The position numbers and the translations under genes are program-made. The notes below the pieces were generated by a model. It was not told the origin of the DNA, did no database searches, and saw only the letters and a list, made by a program, of their open reading frames with translations. Below, piece by piece: positions 1 to 8,849 of a DNA stretch of 64,000 nt (positions are counted from its first letter, which is position 1; every line of letters starts with the position of its first letter). Source of the DNA: Palsa-744 sp963734815 (GTDB lineage Bacteria > Actinomycetota > Thermoleophilia > Solirubrobacterales > Solirubrobacteraceae); assembly GCA_963734815.1 (NCBI GenBank), contig CAVTIH010000002.1, positions 1,849,294 to 1,913,293 of the forward strand. The letters run 5' to 3'.

Positions 1-1
1 C

Positions 2-487
2 TCCGGGGGATGTACCATAGAAAACGTCGGCACCGGGTGTACTAAAGTCCAAGAACCGATTGTGACAAATCCTGTCAAATCGGAGTTGGTGGAGTCAGAA
101 AAAAGCACGACCGCAGCACTCTTAGTGGAGTTTTTCACCACAACAGGCCCCTTCGTAACACTACATTTCGAAGGAACGGGCTGTAAAGTTACCGAAACTA
201 CGGTTTCGGGTAAGGTGGCTGCTGAAGTACGCGAAGACCCGAACAATGGGACACTCGGAGCAGTAGTCAAATTACCAAATGAAAAAAAAGAAGCTAAGTC
301 TTGGCTACTTAACTTCCCGACCACCGCGATTAAACATGTTTGGTTAATCAAAAATGAAATTGGCGAAGAAACAAAAATCGAACTGACCAGCTTCTCGGAA
401 AAGTCAACGCTGACAGGCACGGCGTTAATATTACTGGCGAACGCTAAAAAAGAAACAGAAGAAACGCTTTGGAGCCCGTTACCATAA
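2..487 (+). CDS. A-rich secreted paralogue, copy 1 (5' end outside window)
   Basis: This is the C-terminal part of a secreted protein of unknown function. The frame is open from base 2 with no start codon, and the residues before the first Met (Ser-Gly-Gly-Cys-Thr, then an EPIVTNPVK stretch) align with the middle of three full paralogues at 7742, 8850 and 11051. The last ~80 residues, from KLPNEKKEAKS to LWSPLP, are nearly identical in all four copies, while the segment before them differs. The DNA is rich in A (GAA, AAA and AAT codons), unlike the GC-rich surroundings. It contains an eight-A run near 282. A stable hairpin follows the stop. Confidence 0.8.
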   Translation, partial: SGGCTIENVGTGCTKVQEPIVTNPVKSELVESEKSTTAALLVEFFTTTGPFVTLHFEGTGCKVTETTVSGKVAAEVREDPNNGTLGAVVKLPNEKKEAKSWLLNFPTTAIKHVWLIKNEIGEETKIELTSFSEKSTLTGTALILLANAKKETEETLWSPLP

Positions 488-513
488 ATCAGGGTTGATC
501 TGAAGTTGGAGTG

Positions 514-545
514 CGCGGGGCCCGGGCGCCTGCCTGGGCCCCGCG
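514..545 (+). terminator. GC-rich hairpin after paralogue copy 1
   Basis: Arms 514-526 and 533-545 form a 13-bp stem with one G-T wobble and a 6-base loop, followed by a T-containing tract (TATCATTGTTTT). The same hairpin occurs after the other three paralogues with wobble and compensatory differences. It is probably an intrinsic terminator or 3'-end stabilizer. Confidence 0.7.
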
Positions 546-603
546 TATCATTGTTTTACTGGGGATGGATGTGTTGCCGTAAATGAATTGGGAGAGGAGT
601 CGG

Positions 604-3033
604 GTGAGAGTGTCGAGACTGCTGGGCTATTTGTCTGTTTGGGTTCGTGTGTGGCGTGGGTCGGCGTTGGCGTTCATGCTGTCGGTGTGTTGGGGTGGGC
701 TGGTAGCGGGGCAGGCGTGGGCGGGAGAAGTGTCGTGTTCGAATGAACAGCTTCGTGCGGAACAGCCTTTCGGGTCGGCCCTCCCGGACTGTCGTGCGTA
801 TGAGATGGTCTCGCCGCTCGAAAAGAACGGTGATGGGGCGTCGTTTGTTGATAGTCGTGCGTCGGTGTCCGGTGAAGCGGTCGCGTATTTTTCTCCGGGA
901 GGTTTTGCTGCCCCGAAGTCGGCGTTGCTGGAAGGTCGGTATGTCTCTCGGCGTGGCGTGGGTGGCTGGTCGACTCAGAATGTTTCGCCGCCCTATACCG
1001 ATTATAGGGCTACCGCGCTTCACAATCCTCCGTTTGGCCAGTCGATGTTTACGCCGGATCTCTCGAGCGGGATCTTGACGAGCCTATACACCCCTTTGGT
1101 GGGGGGGCAAGCCGTGGGGTATGTCAATATCTATGTGGCGGATACAGAAGACGGCTCCTACCAGCCTGTGACATTTATTCCGCCCAAAGAAGAATATAAG
1201 CCCTTCGCGGAGGGGTCATTTGATGAAGGGCCGCAGCCAGAGGGGGCTTCGACAGATCTCGGTCGGGTTGTCTTTCAGCAGCGCGCGAGCCTATGTTGTG
1301 GTGCGTCACCCGGACGTGGGCACGTGTATGAGTGGGAAGATGGCAGATTGAGTTTGGTGGATGTAGCATCCGAAAAAGGCGGGAAGTTCGAAGCCGAAGA
1401 CAACGCTGGATCGAGCGCCAATTTTGATGAACCCGCAATTTCTGGGGATCCGTGGCGTGCGGTGTCTGCTGATGGCTCGCGGGTGTTCTTCACCGCTGGA
1501 CAAGAAAGGGAAATCTTTGGGCAGTTGTATGTGCGTGAGAATCCGACTAGTCTTGTCGATGGTTGTGGGGTGTCTGGGGGTGCGTGTACGGTGGAGGTGT
1601 CGGCGTCGCAGAGGAGCGTTCCTGATCCCAATGGTCCTAGGCCGGCGTTCTACCGTGATGCGAGCGTTAGTGGTTCGCAGGTGTTCTTTACGAGTAGGGC
1701 GGAGTTGACGAACGACGCGGATACCGGCCCGGAAGATAACGCGGCGAATCTGTACGATTACGATCTTGAAACGGGTGTCTTGACCGATCTTTCCGTTGTG
1801 ACGGAAATGGAGAAGGTGGAAGATCCTGACGGTGCTGCGGTGCTTGGGCTGGTGACCGTGAGTGAAGATGGCTCGTACGTTTACTTTGTTGCTAATGGGG
1901 TGCTCGCCGGGGGCGCAAAGGAAGGGAATTGCAGGGTTGACTATGGTGAAGGAGTACTTGTGGGGGGGCGTACGTGTAGCTTGTATGTGGAGCATGATGG
2001 TGCTGGCGGGTGGGAACCGCCGAGGTTCATCGCCACGCTTGCCGGCAGCAACCTCCACCAGTTTACGCTGGAACACGAAAGTGAAAATGGCGATGAAGCT
2101 GACTGGGTCGGTTACGAAGAGCAAGATAAGGATTTTGGTCCGGGGCGGCATACGGCGCGGGTGTCGGGGGATGGGGCGTTGTTGGTTTTTCAGTCGGGAT
2201 TGGGTTTGACGGGGTATGATAGTGAAGCGGGGGAACCGGGGGAGTGTGGTGAAACGGGGAGGTGTCAGGAGGTGTATTTGTTTGATGCGGTGACGGGGAA
2301 GCTTGTGTGTGTGTCGTGTGATCCTTCGAGTCCAGCGAGTCCGTTGGGTGTGCGGCCGGTTGGGTCGGCTGTGCTTGGTGGCCACGAAACGGACGAAGAA
2401 AGTTTTTCGCAGGTTGAACCTTTTTATCTTCCGCGTAATTTGTCTGATGGTGGTGGCCGGTTGTTTTTTCAGAGTCCGGATCCGCTTGTGTCGTCTGATA
2501 GTAATGGTCGTTTGGATGTGTACGAGTGGGAGCTGCCGGGGGTCGGGTCGTGTACGTCATCATCTCCGAGTTTTAGTGAAGTGAGTAGTGGGTGTGTGTT
2601 CCCGGTGTCTGACGGGGCGGGCTCGGGTGAATCGCGGTTTATGGACGCGAGCCCTAGTGGGGATGATGTGTTCATCTGGACGGCTGATCAGCTGGTGTCT
2701 GCGGATACCGATTCTCGTCCGGATGTGTATGACGTGAGGGTTGGTGGTGGTTTTCCGGTGGGGGTGTCTCCGGTGGTTTGTGTGAATGCGGATTCGTGTA
2801 AACCGCCGGTTTCGTTGCAGCCGGCGGTGTTTGGGGCGCCGGCGAGCGCGACATTCTCGGGCCCCGGCAATCCCGCGGCTCCGTCCTCGGCGGTGGTCGA
2901 ACCGCCAAAGAGCACGGTCAAGTGTAAGGGGCCGAAGAAGCTCGCTCACGGGAAATGCGTAAAGCCCAGGAAGAGAACGAAGAAGGCTAAAAAGGCGAGA
3001 AGGGCTGGTAGTGATCGTGGGGTGCGGCGATGA
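604..3033 (+). CDS. Large secreted beta-propeller-like (PD40-type repeat) protein
   Basis: Predicted exported protein of ~809 residues. A signal peptide ends in AWA before GEVSCSN. The mature N-terminus carries the LPDCRAYEMVSP signature that I associate with Thermoleophilia surface proteins. Blade-like repeats of the form V-S-x-D-G-S-x-V-x-F recur (about residues 290, 420, 525, 615 and 690), which suggests a TolB/WD40-like propeller. The C-terminus is Lys/Arg-rich. I chose GTG 604 because GGAGAGGAG lies at 591-599; ATG 583 in the same frame is the alternative and has no clear ribosome site. The stop overlaps the next start (ATGA), so the pair is translationally coupled. The ligand is unknown. 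The DNA is strikingly G/T-rich. Confidence 0.8.
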   Translation: MRVSRLLGYLSVWVRVWRGSALAFMLSVCWGGLVAGQAWAGEVSCSNEQLRAEQPFGSALPDCRAYEMVSPLEKNGDGASFVDSRASVSGEAVAYFSPGGFAAPKSALLEGRYVSRRGVGGWSTQNVSPPYTDYRATALHNPPFGQSMFTPDLSSGILTSLYTPLVGGQAVGYVNIYVADTEDGSYQPVTFIPPKEEYKPFAEGSFDEGPQPEGASTDLGRVVFQQRASLCCGASPGRGHVYEWEDGRLSLVDVASEKGGKFEAEDNAGSSANFDEPAISGDPWRAVSADGSRVFFTAGQEREIFGQLYVRENPTSLVDGCGVSGGACTVEVSASQRSVPDPNGPRPAFYRDASVSGSQVFFTSRAELTNDADTGPEDNAANLYDYDLETGVLTDLSVVTEMEKVEDPDGAAVLGLVTVSEDGSYVYFVANGVLAGGAKEGNCRVDYGEGVLVGGRTCSLYVEHDGAGGWEPPRFIATLAGSNLHQFTLEHESENGDEADWVGYEEQDKDFGPGRHTARVSGDGALLVFQSGLGLTGYDSEAGEPGECGETGRCQEVYLFDAVTGKLVCVSCDPSSPASPLGVRPVGSAVLGGHETDEESFSQVEPFYLPRNLSDGGGRLFFQSPDPLVSSDSNGRLDVYEWELPGVGSCTSSSPSFSEVSSGCVFPVSDGAGSGESRFMDASPSGDDVFIWTADQLVSADTDSRPDVYDVRVGGGFPVGVSPVVCVNADSCKPPVSLQPAVFGAPASATFSGPGNPAAPSSAVVEPPKSTVKCKGPKKLAHGKCVKPRKRTKKAKKARRAGSDRGVRR

Positions 3034-6000
3034 GGGGCTCTATGAGAAGCTGTGTGTCGCAAGTGGCGGGCGGTGTGTGGCGTAGTGTGGTTCTCGTTTT
3101 GGTTTTGGTTGTTGTGGTTTTGGTTGTTTGTGTTGTGCCGGCGTTGGGTGCTGGGTTTGGGTTGCGGGGTTTTGAAGTGGGGGTTGTGAATAGGGATGGG
3201 TCGCAGGATGTGCAGGCTGGTTCGCATCCTTTTGCGCTTGTGACGAGCTTTTCGTTTAATGAATCGGAGGAGCTGGGGGGGTCGGGGGTGTTTGTGCCTG
3301 TGGATGGGGGGTTGAAGGATGTTCGGGTGCAGTTGCCGCCGGGGTTTGTCGGGAATCCTACTGCTGTGCCGAGGTGTTCTTATCATGATTTTCTCGCTAA
3401 AGCGTGTCCGAATGATACGGCGGTTGGTGAGGCGACGACGGGGCTTGGCGAAACGACTGGTTATGTGAGTCCGCGGACGCATAGGCTCGTGGACGAGATC
3501 TCATATATTACTAACCCGGTGTATAATGTTGAACCGCCGGGGGGCGTCCCGGATGAGCTTGGTATTCTCGCGAAGGGGTTTTATCCGGTGCTTGTGGACG
3601 CGTCGGTTCGTACGGGTGGTGATTATGGGATCACGGCGGGCTCTAGTAATATTACCGAGGCGATCGTGATCGTTAGTGTGAAGGTGACGGTTTGGGGGGT
3701 GCCGGGGGATCCGAGTCATGACGCGGTCCGTGGGAAATGTCTCGGTGAAGCCGAAAGTAGCCGCGAACAGGCAGAACTCGGGTCGCCTCATAATGAAGAA
3801 AAGTCGGAATGTCCGGACCCGGAACTGGAAGGTCCGGGGGCTTTGCCGGTGGAGCCGTTCTTGACGAACCCGACGTCGTGCGGGGGAGCGCGCGAAGCGA
3901 AGCTGAGCGTTGATGGTTGGAATCAGCCGGGGAATTTCGTGACCGGTGAAAACATAGTCTCGATGACGGCGGCGTTGCCGCCGTTGACGGGTTGCGAAAA
4001 GCTTAATTTCAGCCCGTCGCTTACGGTCGCGCCGGATGGGGTGGCGGGGAGCACACCGACGGGGTTGAACGTGGATGTGCATGTGCCGCAGGAATCTACG
4101 ACGAACCCGGATGGGCTTGGGGAGGCCGATATAAGGGATACGACGGTGACGTTGCCGGAAGGCGTTCAGGTCAGTCCGAGTGCGGCGGATGGGTTGCTGG
4201 CGTGTCCGTTGCTTCATGGTAGGGAACCGGCGAAAGAAGAGCGAGAACGGGAAGGTAGCGAAGTGGGGATCGATCTCGAATCGGGTGCGCCGGCTGATTG
4301 CCCGGACGCTTCGAAGCTGGCCACTGTCAGGGTCAAGACACCGTTGTTGGAAGGCGAACTTGAAGGCTCGATGTATTTGGCGGCGCCGCAGAACTTTGTG
4401 GGCGCGTTGGAAAACCCGTTCGGTAGTTTGATCGCGATGTATCTCGTGGTTGAAGAACCGAAGAGTGGTGTGCTGGTCAAGCTCGCGGGACGGGTAGCCG
4501 TGAACCCGCAGACGGGCCAGTTGACGGCGACGTTTGAAAATATTCCGCAGTTCCCCGTCAGCGAAGTAAAACTCGAATTCTTCGGGACGGATAGGGCGCC
4601 GTTGGCGACACCCGCGTTGTGTGGGACATACACGACGACGACGGCGTTCACGCCGTGGTCGGCCGCGGAACCCTCGAGCCCGTCTGAAATCGCTAACCCG
4701 TCTTCGAGCTTTCAGATCATGTCGGGTCCAGCGGGGGCGTCGTGTGTGGACCCGTTGGGGTTCGCGCCGTCGCTGACGGGGGGCTCGACGAACATTCAGG
4801 CGGCGGCGTTCAGCGCGTTGACGACGACGATCAGCCGCGAAGATGGCCAGCAGGATATTCAGACGGTGCAGCTGCATTTCCCCGCGGGCGTGTCGGGGAT
4901 CCTCGCGGGCGTGAAGCTCTGTCCCGAAGCGCAGGCGAACGCGGGGACGTGCGGCGCGGAAAGCTTGATCGGGGAAACGATCGTCAGTGTCGGCCTCGGG
5001 AATGACCCGTATACCGTGGCCGGTGGGAAGGTCTACATCACCGAAAAATACGAGGGGGCCCCGTTCGGCCTGTCGATCGTGAACCCGGCGAAGGCTGGCC
5101 CGTTCGTGCTGCAGGAAGGACGGCCGGTCGTGGTCCGCGGCAGGCTTGAACTGGACCGGCATACGACCGCGCTTACGTTCACGAGTAACACCGAAAGCGA
5201 GGGGTACGCGATCCCGCGCATCATCGATGGTATCCCGTTGCAGATCAAGCACGTCTACGTGACGATCAACCGGCCCGGGTTCACGTTCAACCCGACCAGC
5301 TGCAACAAAACACAGATAACCGGCAGCATCACCAGCGCCGGTGGCGCCAGCGCACCAGTCTCGGTGCCCTACCAGGTCACGGATTGTGCGGCGTTGGGGT
5401 TCGCACCGAAATTCAAGGTGTCGAGCGCCGCGAAGACGAGCCGCACGGACGGGGCGAGCCTGAACGTGAAGCTGGCCTACCCCACAGCCCCGTTCGGGAG
5501 CCAGTCGAATATCGCGGAGGTCGCGGTGAACCTACCCAAACAGCTCCCGTCGCGGTTGAAGACGCTGCAGAAAGCGTGCACCGCCGCACAGTTCGAAGCT
5601 GACCCCGCTGGTTGCCCGCCGGCGTCGGTCGTGGGGCACGCGAAGGCCATCACACCGCTGCTGCCCGTCCCCCTGGAAGGCCCGGCGTATTTCGTCAGCT
5701 ACGGCGGCGAAGCGTTCCCGAGCCTAATCATCGTCTTGCAGGGCTATGGTGTCACGGTCGACCTGGTCGGTACAACGTTCATCAACAAGCATAACGTCAC
5801 GAGCAGCACATTCAAGACGGTCCCCGACCAGCCAGTCACCGCGTTCGAACTGAACCTGCCGGAGGGCCCGTACTCCGCGCTCACGACCGAAGAAAAAACT
5901 AGTCTCTGCAAGTCAAAACTGGTGATGCCTACCGTTTTCGTCGCGCAGAACGGCACGGAACGACACCAGAACACAAAGATCGCCGTGACGGGCTGCCCCA

Positions 6001-6074
6001 AAAAGAAAACCAAGCTTACCCGGAAAACCAAACCGACGAACAAAACCAGCAAGAACGGTAGGAAGCGTAAGTAG
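3030..6074 (+). CDS. Giant secreted surface protein, Thermoleophilia type
   Basis: A 1014-residue exported protein. A very hydrophobic N-terminal segment (residues ~17-40) is followed by at least three related modules. Each contains a predicted beta-rich stretch with a 'LPPGF', 'LPEGVQVSPS' or 'FPAGVSG' element and a nearby Cys (for example near residues 105, 385 and 620), and two begin with 'GFAPSLTGG' or 'GFAPKFKV'. The last ~25 residues are almost all Lys, Thr, Asn and Arg, which might bind cell wall. The start overlaps the preceding stop (ATGA at 3030), so the two proteins are probably made together and may act together. Codon choice drifts from T-ending at the 5' end to C-ending at the 3' end. 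The function is unknown; an adhesin or envelope role is a guess. Confidence 0.8.
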   Translation: MRGSMRSCVSQVAGGVWRSVVLVLVLVVVVLVVCVVPALGAGFGLRGFEVGVVNRDGSQDVQAGSHPFALVTSFSFNESEELGGSGVFVPVDGGLKDVRVQLPPGFVGNPTAVPRCSYHDFLAKACPNDTAVGEATTGLGETTGYVSPRTHRLVDEISYITNPVYNVEPPGGVPDELGILAKGFYPVLVDASVRTGGDYGITAGSSNITEAIVIVSVKVTVWGVPGDPSHDAVRGKCLGEAESSREQAELGSPHNEEKSECPDPELEGPGALPVEPFLTNPTSCGGAREAKLSVDGWNQPGNFVTGENIVSMTAALPPLTGCEKLNFSPSLTVAPDGVAGSTPTGLNVDVHVPQESTTNPDGLGEADIRDTTVTLPEGVQVSPSAADGLLACPLLHGREPAKEEREREGSEVGIDLESGAPADCPDASKLATVRVKTPLLEGELEGSMYLAAPQNFVGALENPFGSLIAMYLVVEEPKSGVLVKLAGRVAVNPQTGQLTATFENIPQFPVSEVKLEFFGTDRAPLATPALCGTYTTTTAFTPWSAAEPSSPSEIANPSSSFQIMSGPAGASCVDPLGFAPSLTGGSTNIQAAAFSALTTTISREDGQQDIQTVQLHFPAGVSGILAGVKLCPEAQANAGTCGAESLIGETIVSVGLGNDPYTVAGGKVYITEKYEGAPFGLSIVNPAKAGPFVLQEGRPVVVRGRLELDRHTTALTFTSNTESEGYAIPRIIDGIPLQIKHVYVTINRPGFTFNPTSCNKTQITGSITSAGGASAPVSVPYQVTDCAALGFAPKFKVSSAAKTSRTDGASLNVKLAYPTAPFGSQSNIAEVAVNLPKQLPSRLKTLQKACTAAQFEADPAGCPPASVVGHAKAITPLLPVPLEGPAYFVSYGGEAFPSLIIVLQGYGVTVDLVGTTFINKHNVTSSTFKTVPDQPVTAFELNLPEGPYSALTTEEKTSLCKSKLVMPTVFVAQNGTERHQNTKIAVTGCPKKKTKLTRKTKPTNKTSKNGRKRK

Positions 6075-6149
6075 CAGTAAGTAGCAGCATAAACCGGCCC
6101 GTCGGCCGTGCGCAGACGGGCACCAGTGATTTCGAAAGGAAGGAAGTAA

Positions 6150-7024
6150 ATGCGAAATCGCATTCGTAGCACGCTATTGGTATCGGCCGCGCTCGCGGCG
6201 ACCCTGTCCGCGATCGGTGTCTCCTCCGCGGGGCGGCAACCCCGAAAGGCGAATACGCCGTATTCGCGCAGTGCCCGGTGGCTAATGAAGAAGTATCTGG
6301 TTGTCTCGTGTCGCGCAGCGAAAGTGGGCATATCACGATCGGTACACAAGAAGTACCGATCGTCAAAACGCAGACGCTGCAGGGTGGCACCACCAATGTA
6401 GGAGGCGGCGTGAAAAAGATGGTAGCCGCGCTGAACGGCGAAACGCTGACCAAAACCCCGCAGAAAGTCCCCGGTGGGATCACCGGCCTCGTGAAGTGCA
6501 ACGAAATCAAAGGCGAAGGGTTCTGGGAAAAACTCGAGCGCGGCACATGCGAATTCTTCTTCGAAAACAAATACACCGGGGTGGAAGCCACAACCGAACT
6601 CGCAGCGCCGGCCAGCTCCGTGACGTTGGACCTGCTGCTCGCCGAGATCGAAACCGGGACCGCGCTCACGCTACCGATCAAGGTCAAGCTGGAAAACCCG
6701 CTGCTCGGCAACGAATGCTACATCGGCTCCAACGCAAACCCGATCACGCTGCACCTCACAACCGGAACATCCGGCTCCCTCAAAGGCAAATTCGGTGAAC
6801 CCGAATCAAAGGCCGAAGGTGGCATCCTCGCAGTCAAAAACAACACGCTCGTCGACAGCACATTCTCAGCACCAGCAGCAACCGGCTGCGGAGAATTCTT
6901 CTCGTTCCTGATCGACCCAATCATCAACTCAAAACTCGGGCTCCCCGCAACATCAGGAAACACCGCCGTCCTCAACAACACAATCGAAATAGCCAACTCC
7001 GAACTCGTGAAAGAAAGCGAATAA
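6150..7024 (+). pseudogene. Secreted protein gene broken by a one-base frameshift
   Basis: GGAAGGAAG at ~6137 precedes ATG 6150, which opens a good signal peptide (MRNRIRSTLLVSAALAATLS...). That frame then turns into unlikely Arg-rich sequence. From about 6231 the next frame reads GAATPKGEYAVFAQCPVAN and continues to the stop at 7024 as a typical beta-rich exported domain with scattered Cys. Adding one G to the four-G run at 6230-6233 would join the two halves perfectly (SSAG-AATPKGEYAVF). The mature part resembles short Thermoleophilia secreted proteins of unknown function. The gene is either a recent pseudogene or a homopolymer sequencing or assembly error. A downstream start at GTG 6278 would give a protein without an export signal. 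Confidence 0.75.
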
Positions 7025-7092
7025 CAACAACCCAGCAGCAAGCGCAGCAAACGCAGCAACGCAGGACGTAGAACCCAAGAAACCCGACACAC

Positions 7093-7123
7093 GTGGGGCC
7101 CGCCGCCAAACGACGGGCCCCAC
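7093..7123 (+). terminator. Hairpin terminator after the frameshifted gene
   Basis: GTGGGGCCCG (7093-7102) pairs with CGGGCCCCAC (7114-7123) across an 11-base loop, followed by ACCATTATTC. It is 69 bases after the stop at 7024, in the position expected of an intrinsic terminator. Confidence 0.6.
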
Positions 7124-7352
7124 ACCATTATTCAAGCAATAGGCAACAGCGGACATACCGGGCCAAAGATAAGCCAGGTGGCGGAGTCCACCACACCCAA
7201 GGCGGGTCCGGCCGCCAACCCCCGGCCAGAGATGGTAGGACAGCCCGAGTTCGTCACCGACGGGCGTCTGTCGTTTCGCGTCGTGACCTTGACGCCGTTC
7301 GTGGACCTTCGTGCGTGCGAGCGAGAAGGCCGCCGCCCTACCGTCGCGGTGC
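7124..7352. other. Intergenic, no gene recognised
   Basis: Open frames exist on both strands here, but none has a ribosome site, a recognisable domain or plausible amino-acid composition. I see nothing functional before the shared leader sequence that starts near 7353. Confidence 0.5.
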
Positions 7353-7741
7353 GGATGGTCAGAAACATTCCGGCTGACACGCTTTCCCGTTCGTCCTGCC
7401 ACCGCGAGACGGGTAAACCCTTGTAGATTAGGAAGATTCGCCCAGCTGGCACCCTCGGTGGTTCTCCGTTGCCCGGAGGGTGCCGTCGACCTCCTTGGGT
7501 GATCCTGCTAAACCATCATCATCATGACAAGCTATCTCTGGCAGACCCGGCCGGATGGTAGGGCGGAGTCCCCGGAACCTCGAATGGACCAGCGTCGCCG
7601 CGGTTCGGCGAAGCGGGTCTTCAGAGGCCGAATCAATCCTCTGCGTGCCAGAGCAGGGAGCAGAGACAAACCGGCCCCAGGACGCCTCTAAGGGAAATAA
7701 AGCGCGCCCCAGGGCCAAGTACGACAAAAGGAGCATATCAA
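7353..7741 (+). promoter_or_regulatory. Conserved long 5' leader, copy A
   Basis: About 390 bases upstream of the paralogue at 7742 are shared with the region before 11051, and the last ~240 are also shared with the region before 8850. Predicted elements are: GGCACCCT pairing with AGGGTGCC around the loop CTCCGTT (near 7459-7490); a hairpin of the GTCGCCG/CGGCGAAG type near 7590-7612; CTCTG-CGTGC-CAGAG near 7640-7655; and a strong ribosome site AAAAGGAG ending near 7735. The sequence before it (CCTTGTAGATTAGGA near 7420) is conserved and may hold the promoter. A structured leader RNA is an inference; simple co-duplication could also explain the conservation. Confidence 0.5.
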
Positions 7742-8530
7742 ATGCAATCAAGTCGAATACGACTCATACTAATCGCGCTGCTCGGCGTGTTCGCGTTCAG
7801 CGCCGTCGCCGCGGCGGCCGCGCAGGCCGAAGAAGCGCCATTCTGGTCAATCGGAGGTACAAGGCTCGCAGCGGGCCAAACACACAACATCACCGCAAAA
7901 ACATATAACGTTACCGGTCAAGAAGAAGGGTTCACGCTCAAAGCCGAAACAGGGCAGGTTGTTCATTGTTCGACGATAAAACTCAACGGAGGAGTGCTCT
8001 TAGGCTCTAATGTAGGAAACCCCGGCACGAACGGAGAGGTAATCGAATTGTCTGGGGGATGTACTGTTACAAACAATGGTTCAGCCTGTAAAGTCAAAGA
8101 ACCGATTGTGACAAATCCTGTCAGATCGGCGTTGGTGGGGTCCGAAAAAAGCACCACTTCGGCACTCTTAGTTGTGACCTTCGTCCTGGCAGGTGCATTC
8201 GTAAAACTACAATTCGAAGGAACGTGTACACTTAAAGAAACTGCGGTATCGGGTAAGGTGGCTGGTGAAGTACGCGAAGACCCGAACAACGGGACACTCG
8301 GGGCAGTAGTCAAATTACCAAATGAAAAAAAAGAAGCTAAGTCCTGGCTGCTTAACTTCCCGACCACCCCGATTAAACATGTTTGGTTAATCAAAAACGA
8401 AATTGGGGAAGAAACAAAAATCGAACTAGTTAGCTTCTCGGAAAAAGCAACGCTGTCGGGTACCGCATTAATATTACTGGCAAATGCTAAAAAAGAAACC
8501 GAAGAAACGCTTTGGAGCCCGTTACCGTAA
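7742..8530 (+). CDS. A-rich secreted paralogue, copy 2
   Basis: A 262-residue exported protein of unknown function. The signal peptide runs from MQSSRIRLILIALLG to an alanine-rich tail ending AAQA, with the mature protein starting at EEAPFWSIGGTRL. The N-terminal ~110 residues and the last ~80 residues match the paralogues at 8850 and 11051 closely. The central part (about residues 125-165) is much more divergent, and this copy has a small deletion there (FEGTCTLKET in place of FEGTGC.). Codon use in the mature part is A-rich and unlike the neighbours, whereas the signal-peptide codons are GC-rich. An eight-A run lies near 8326. The start is fixed by AAAAGGAG at the usual spacing. Confidence 0.85.
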   Translation: MQSSRIRLILIALLGVFAFSAVAAAAAQAEEAPFWSIGGTRLAAGQTHNITAKTYNVTGQEEGFTLKAETGQVVHCSTIKLNGGVLLGSNVGNPGTNGEVIELSGGCTVTNNGSACKVKEPIVTNPVRSALVGSEKSTTSALLVVTFVLAGAFVKLQFEGTCTLKETAVSGKVAGEVREDPNNGTLGAVVKLPNEKKEAKSWLLNFPTTPIKHVWLIKNEIGEETKIELVSFSEKATLSGTALILLANAKKETEETLWSPLP

Positions 8531-8556
8531 GTCAGGGTTGATCTGAAGTTGGAGTA

Positions 8557-8588
8557 CGCGGGGCCTGGGTGCCCGCCTGGGCCCCGCG
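8557..8588 (+). terminator. GC-rich hairpin after paralogue copy 2
   Basis: Arms 8557-8569 and 8576-8588 form 13 pairs including two G-T wobbles. It has the same position and shape as the hairpins after the other copies. It is followed by TGTTCTCG rather than a long T run. Confidence 0.65.
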
Positions 8589-8613
8589 TGTTCTCGTGTC
8601 GGGAGATGTGTGG

Positions 8614-8849
8614 TGCTAAACCATCATCATCATGACAAGCTTTCTCTGGCAGACCCGGCGGATGGTAGAGCGGGGTCCCCGGAGCCTCGAATGGGCCAGC
8701 GTCGCCGCGGATTGGCGAAGCGGGTCTTTCGAGGCCGAATCGATCTCTGCGTGCCAGAGCAGGGAGCAGAGACAAACCGGCCCCAGGACGCCTCTAAGGG
8801 AAAATGAAGGGCGCCCCAGGGCCAAGTACGACAAAAAGGAGCATATCAA
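8614..8849 (+). promoter_or_regulatory. Conserved 5' leader, copy B
   Basis: This is the 3' ~235 bases of the leader seen before 7742 and 11051, running from GCTAAACCATCATCATCATGAC to the ribosome site AAAAAGGAG. In this copy CCTCGAA (near 8684) can pair perfectly with TTCGAGG (near 8728), enclosing the inner hairpin; copies A and C have a bulged version. CTCTG-CGTGC-CAGAG is unchanged. The upstream ~150 bases present in copies A and C are absent, so any promoter must lie within this shorter segment or upstream in the array. Confidence 0.5.

Noticed and set aside
3501..5252. Long open frame (583 codons) on the minus strand opposite the giant secreted gene
   Set aside because: It is extremely Arg/His/Pro-rich, has no ribosome site or domain, and mirrors the codon structure of the real plus-strand gene.
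7501..7741. Leader as a known riboswitch or T-box
   Set aside because: None of the core motifs I know (T-box sequence, cobalamin box, ydaO or c-di-GMP cores) is present; it is left as an unclassified conserved leader.
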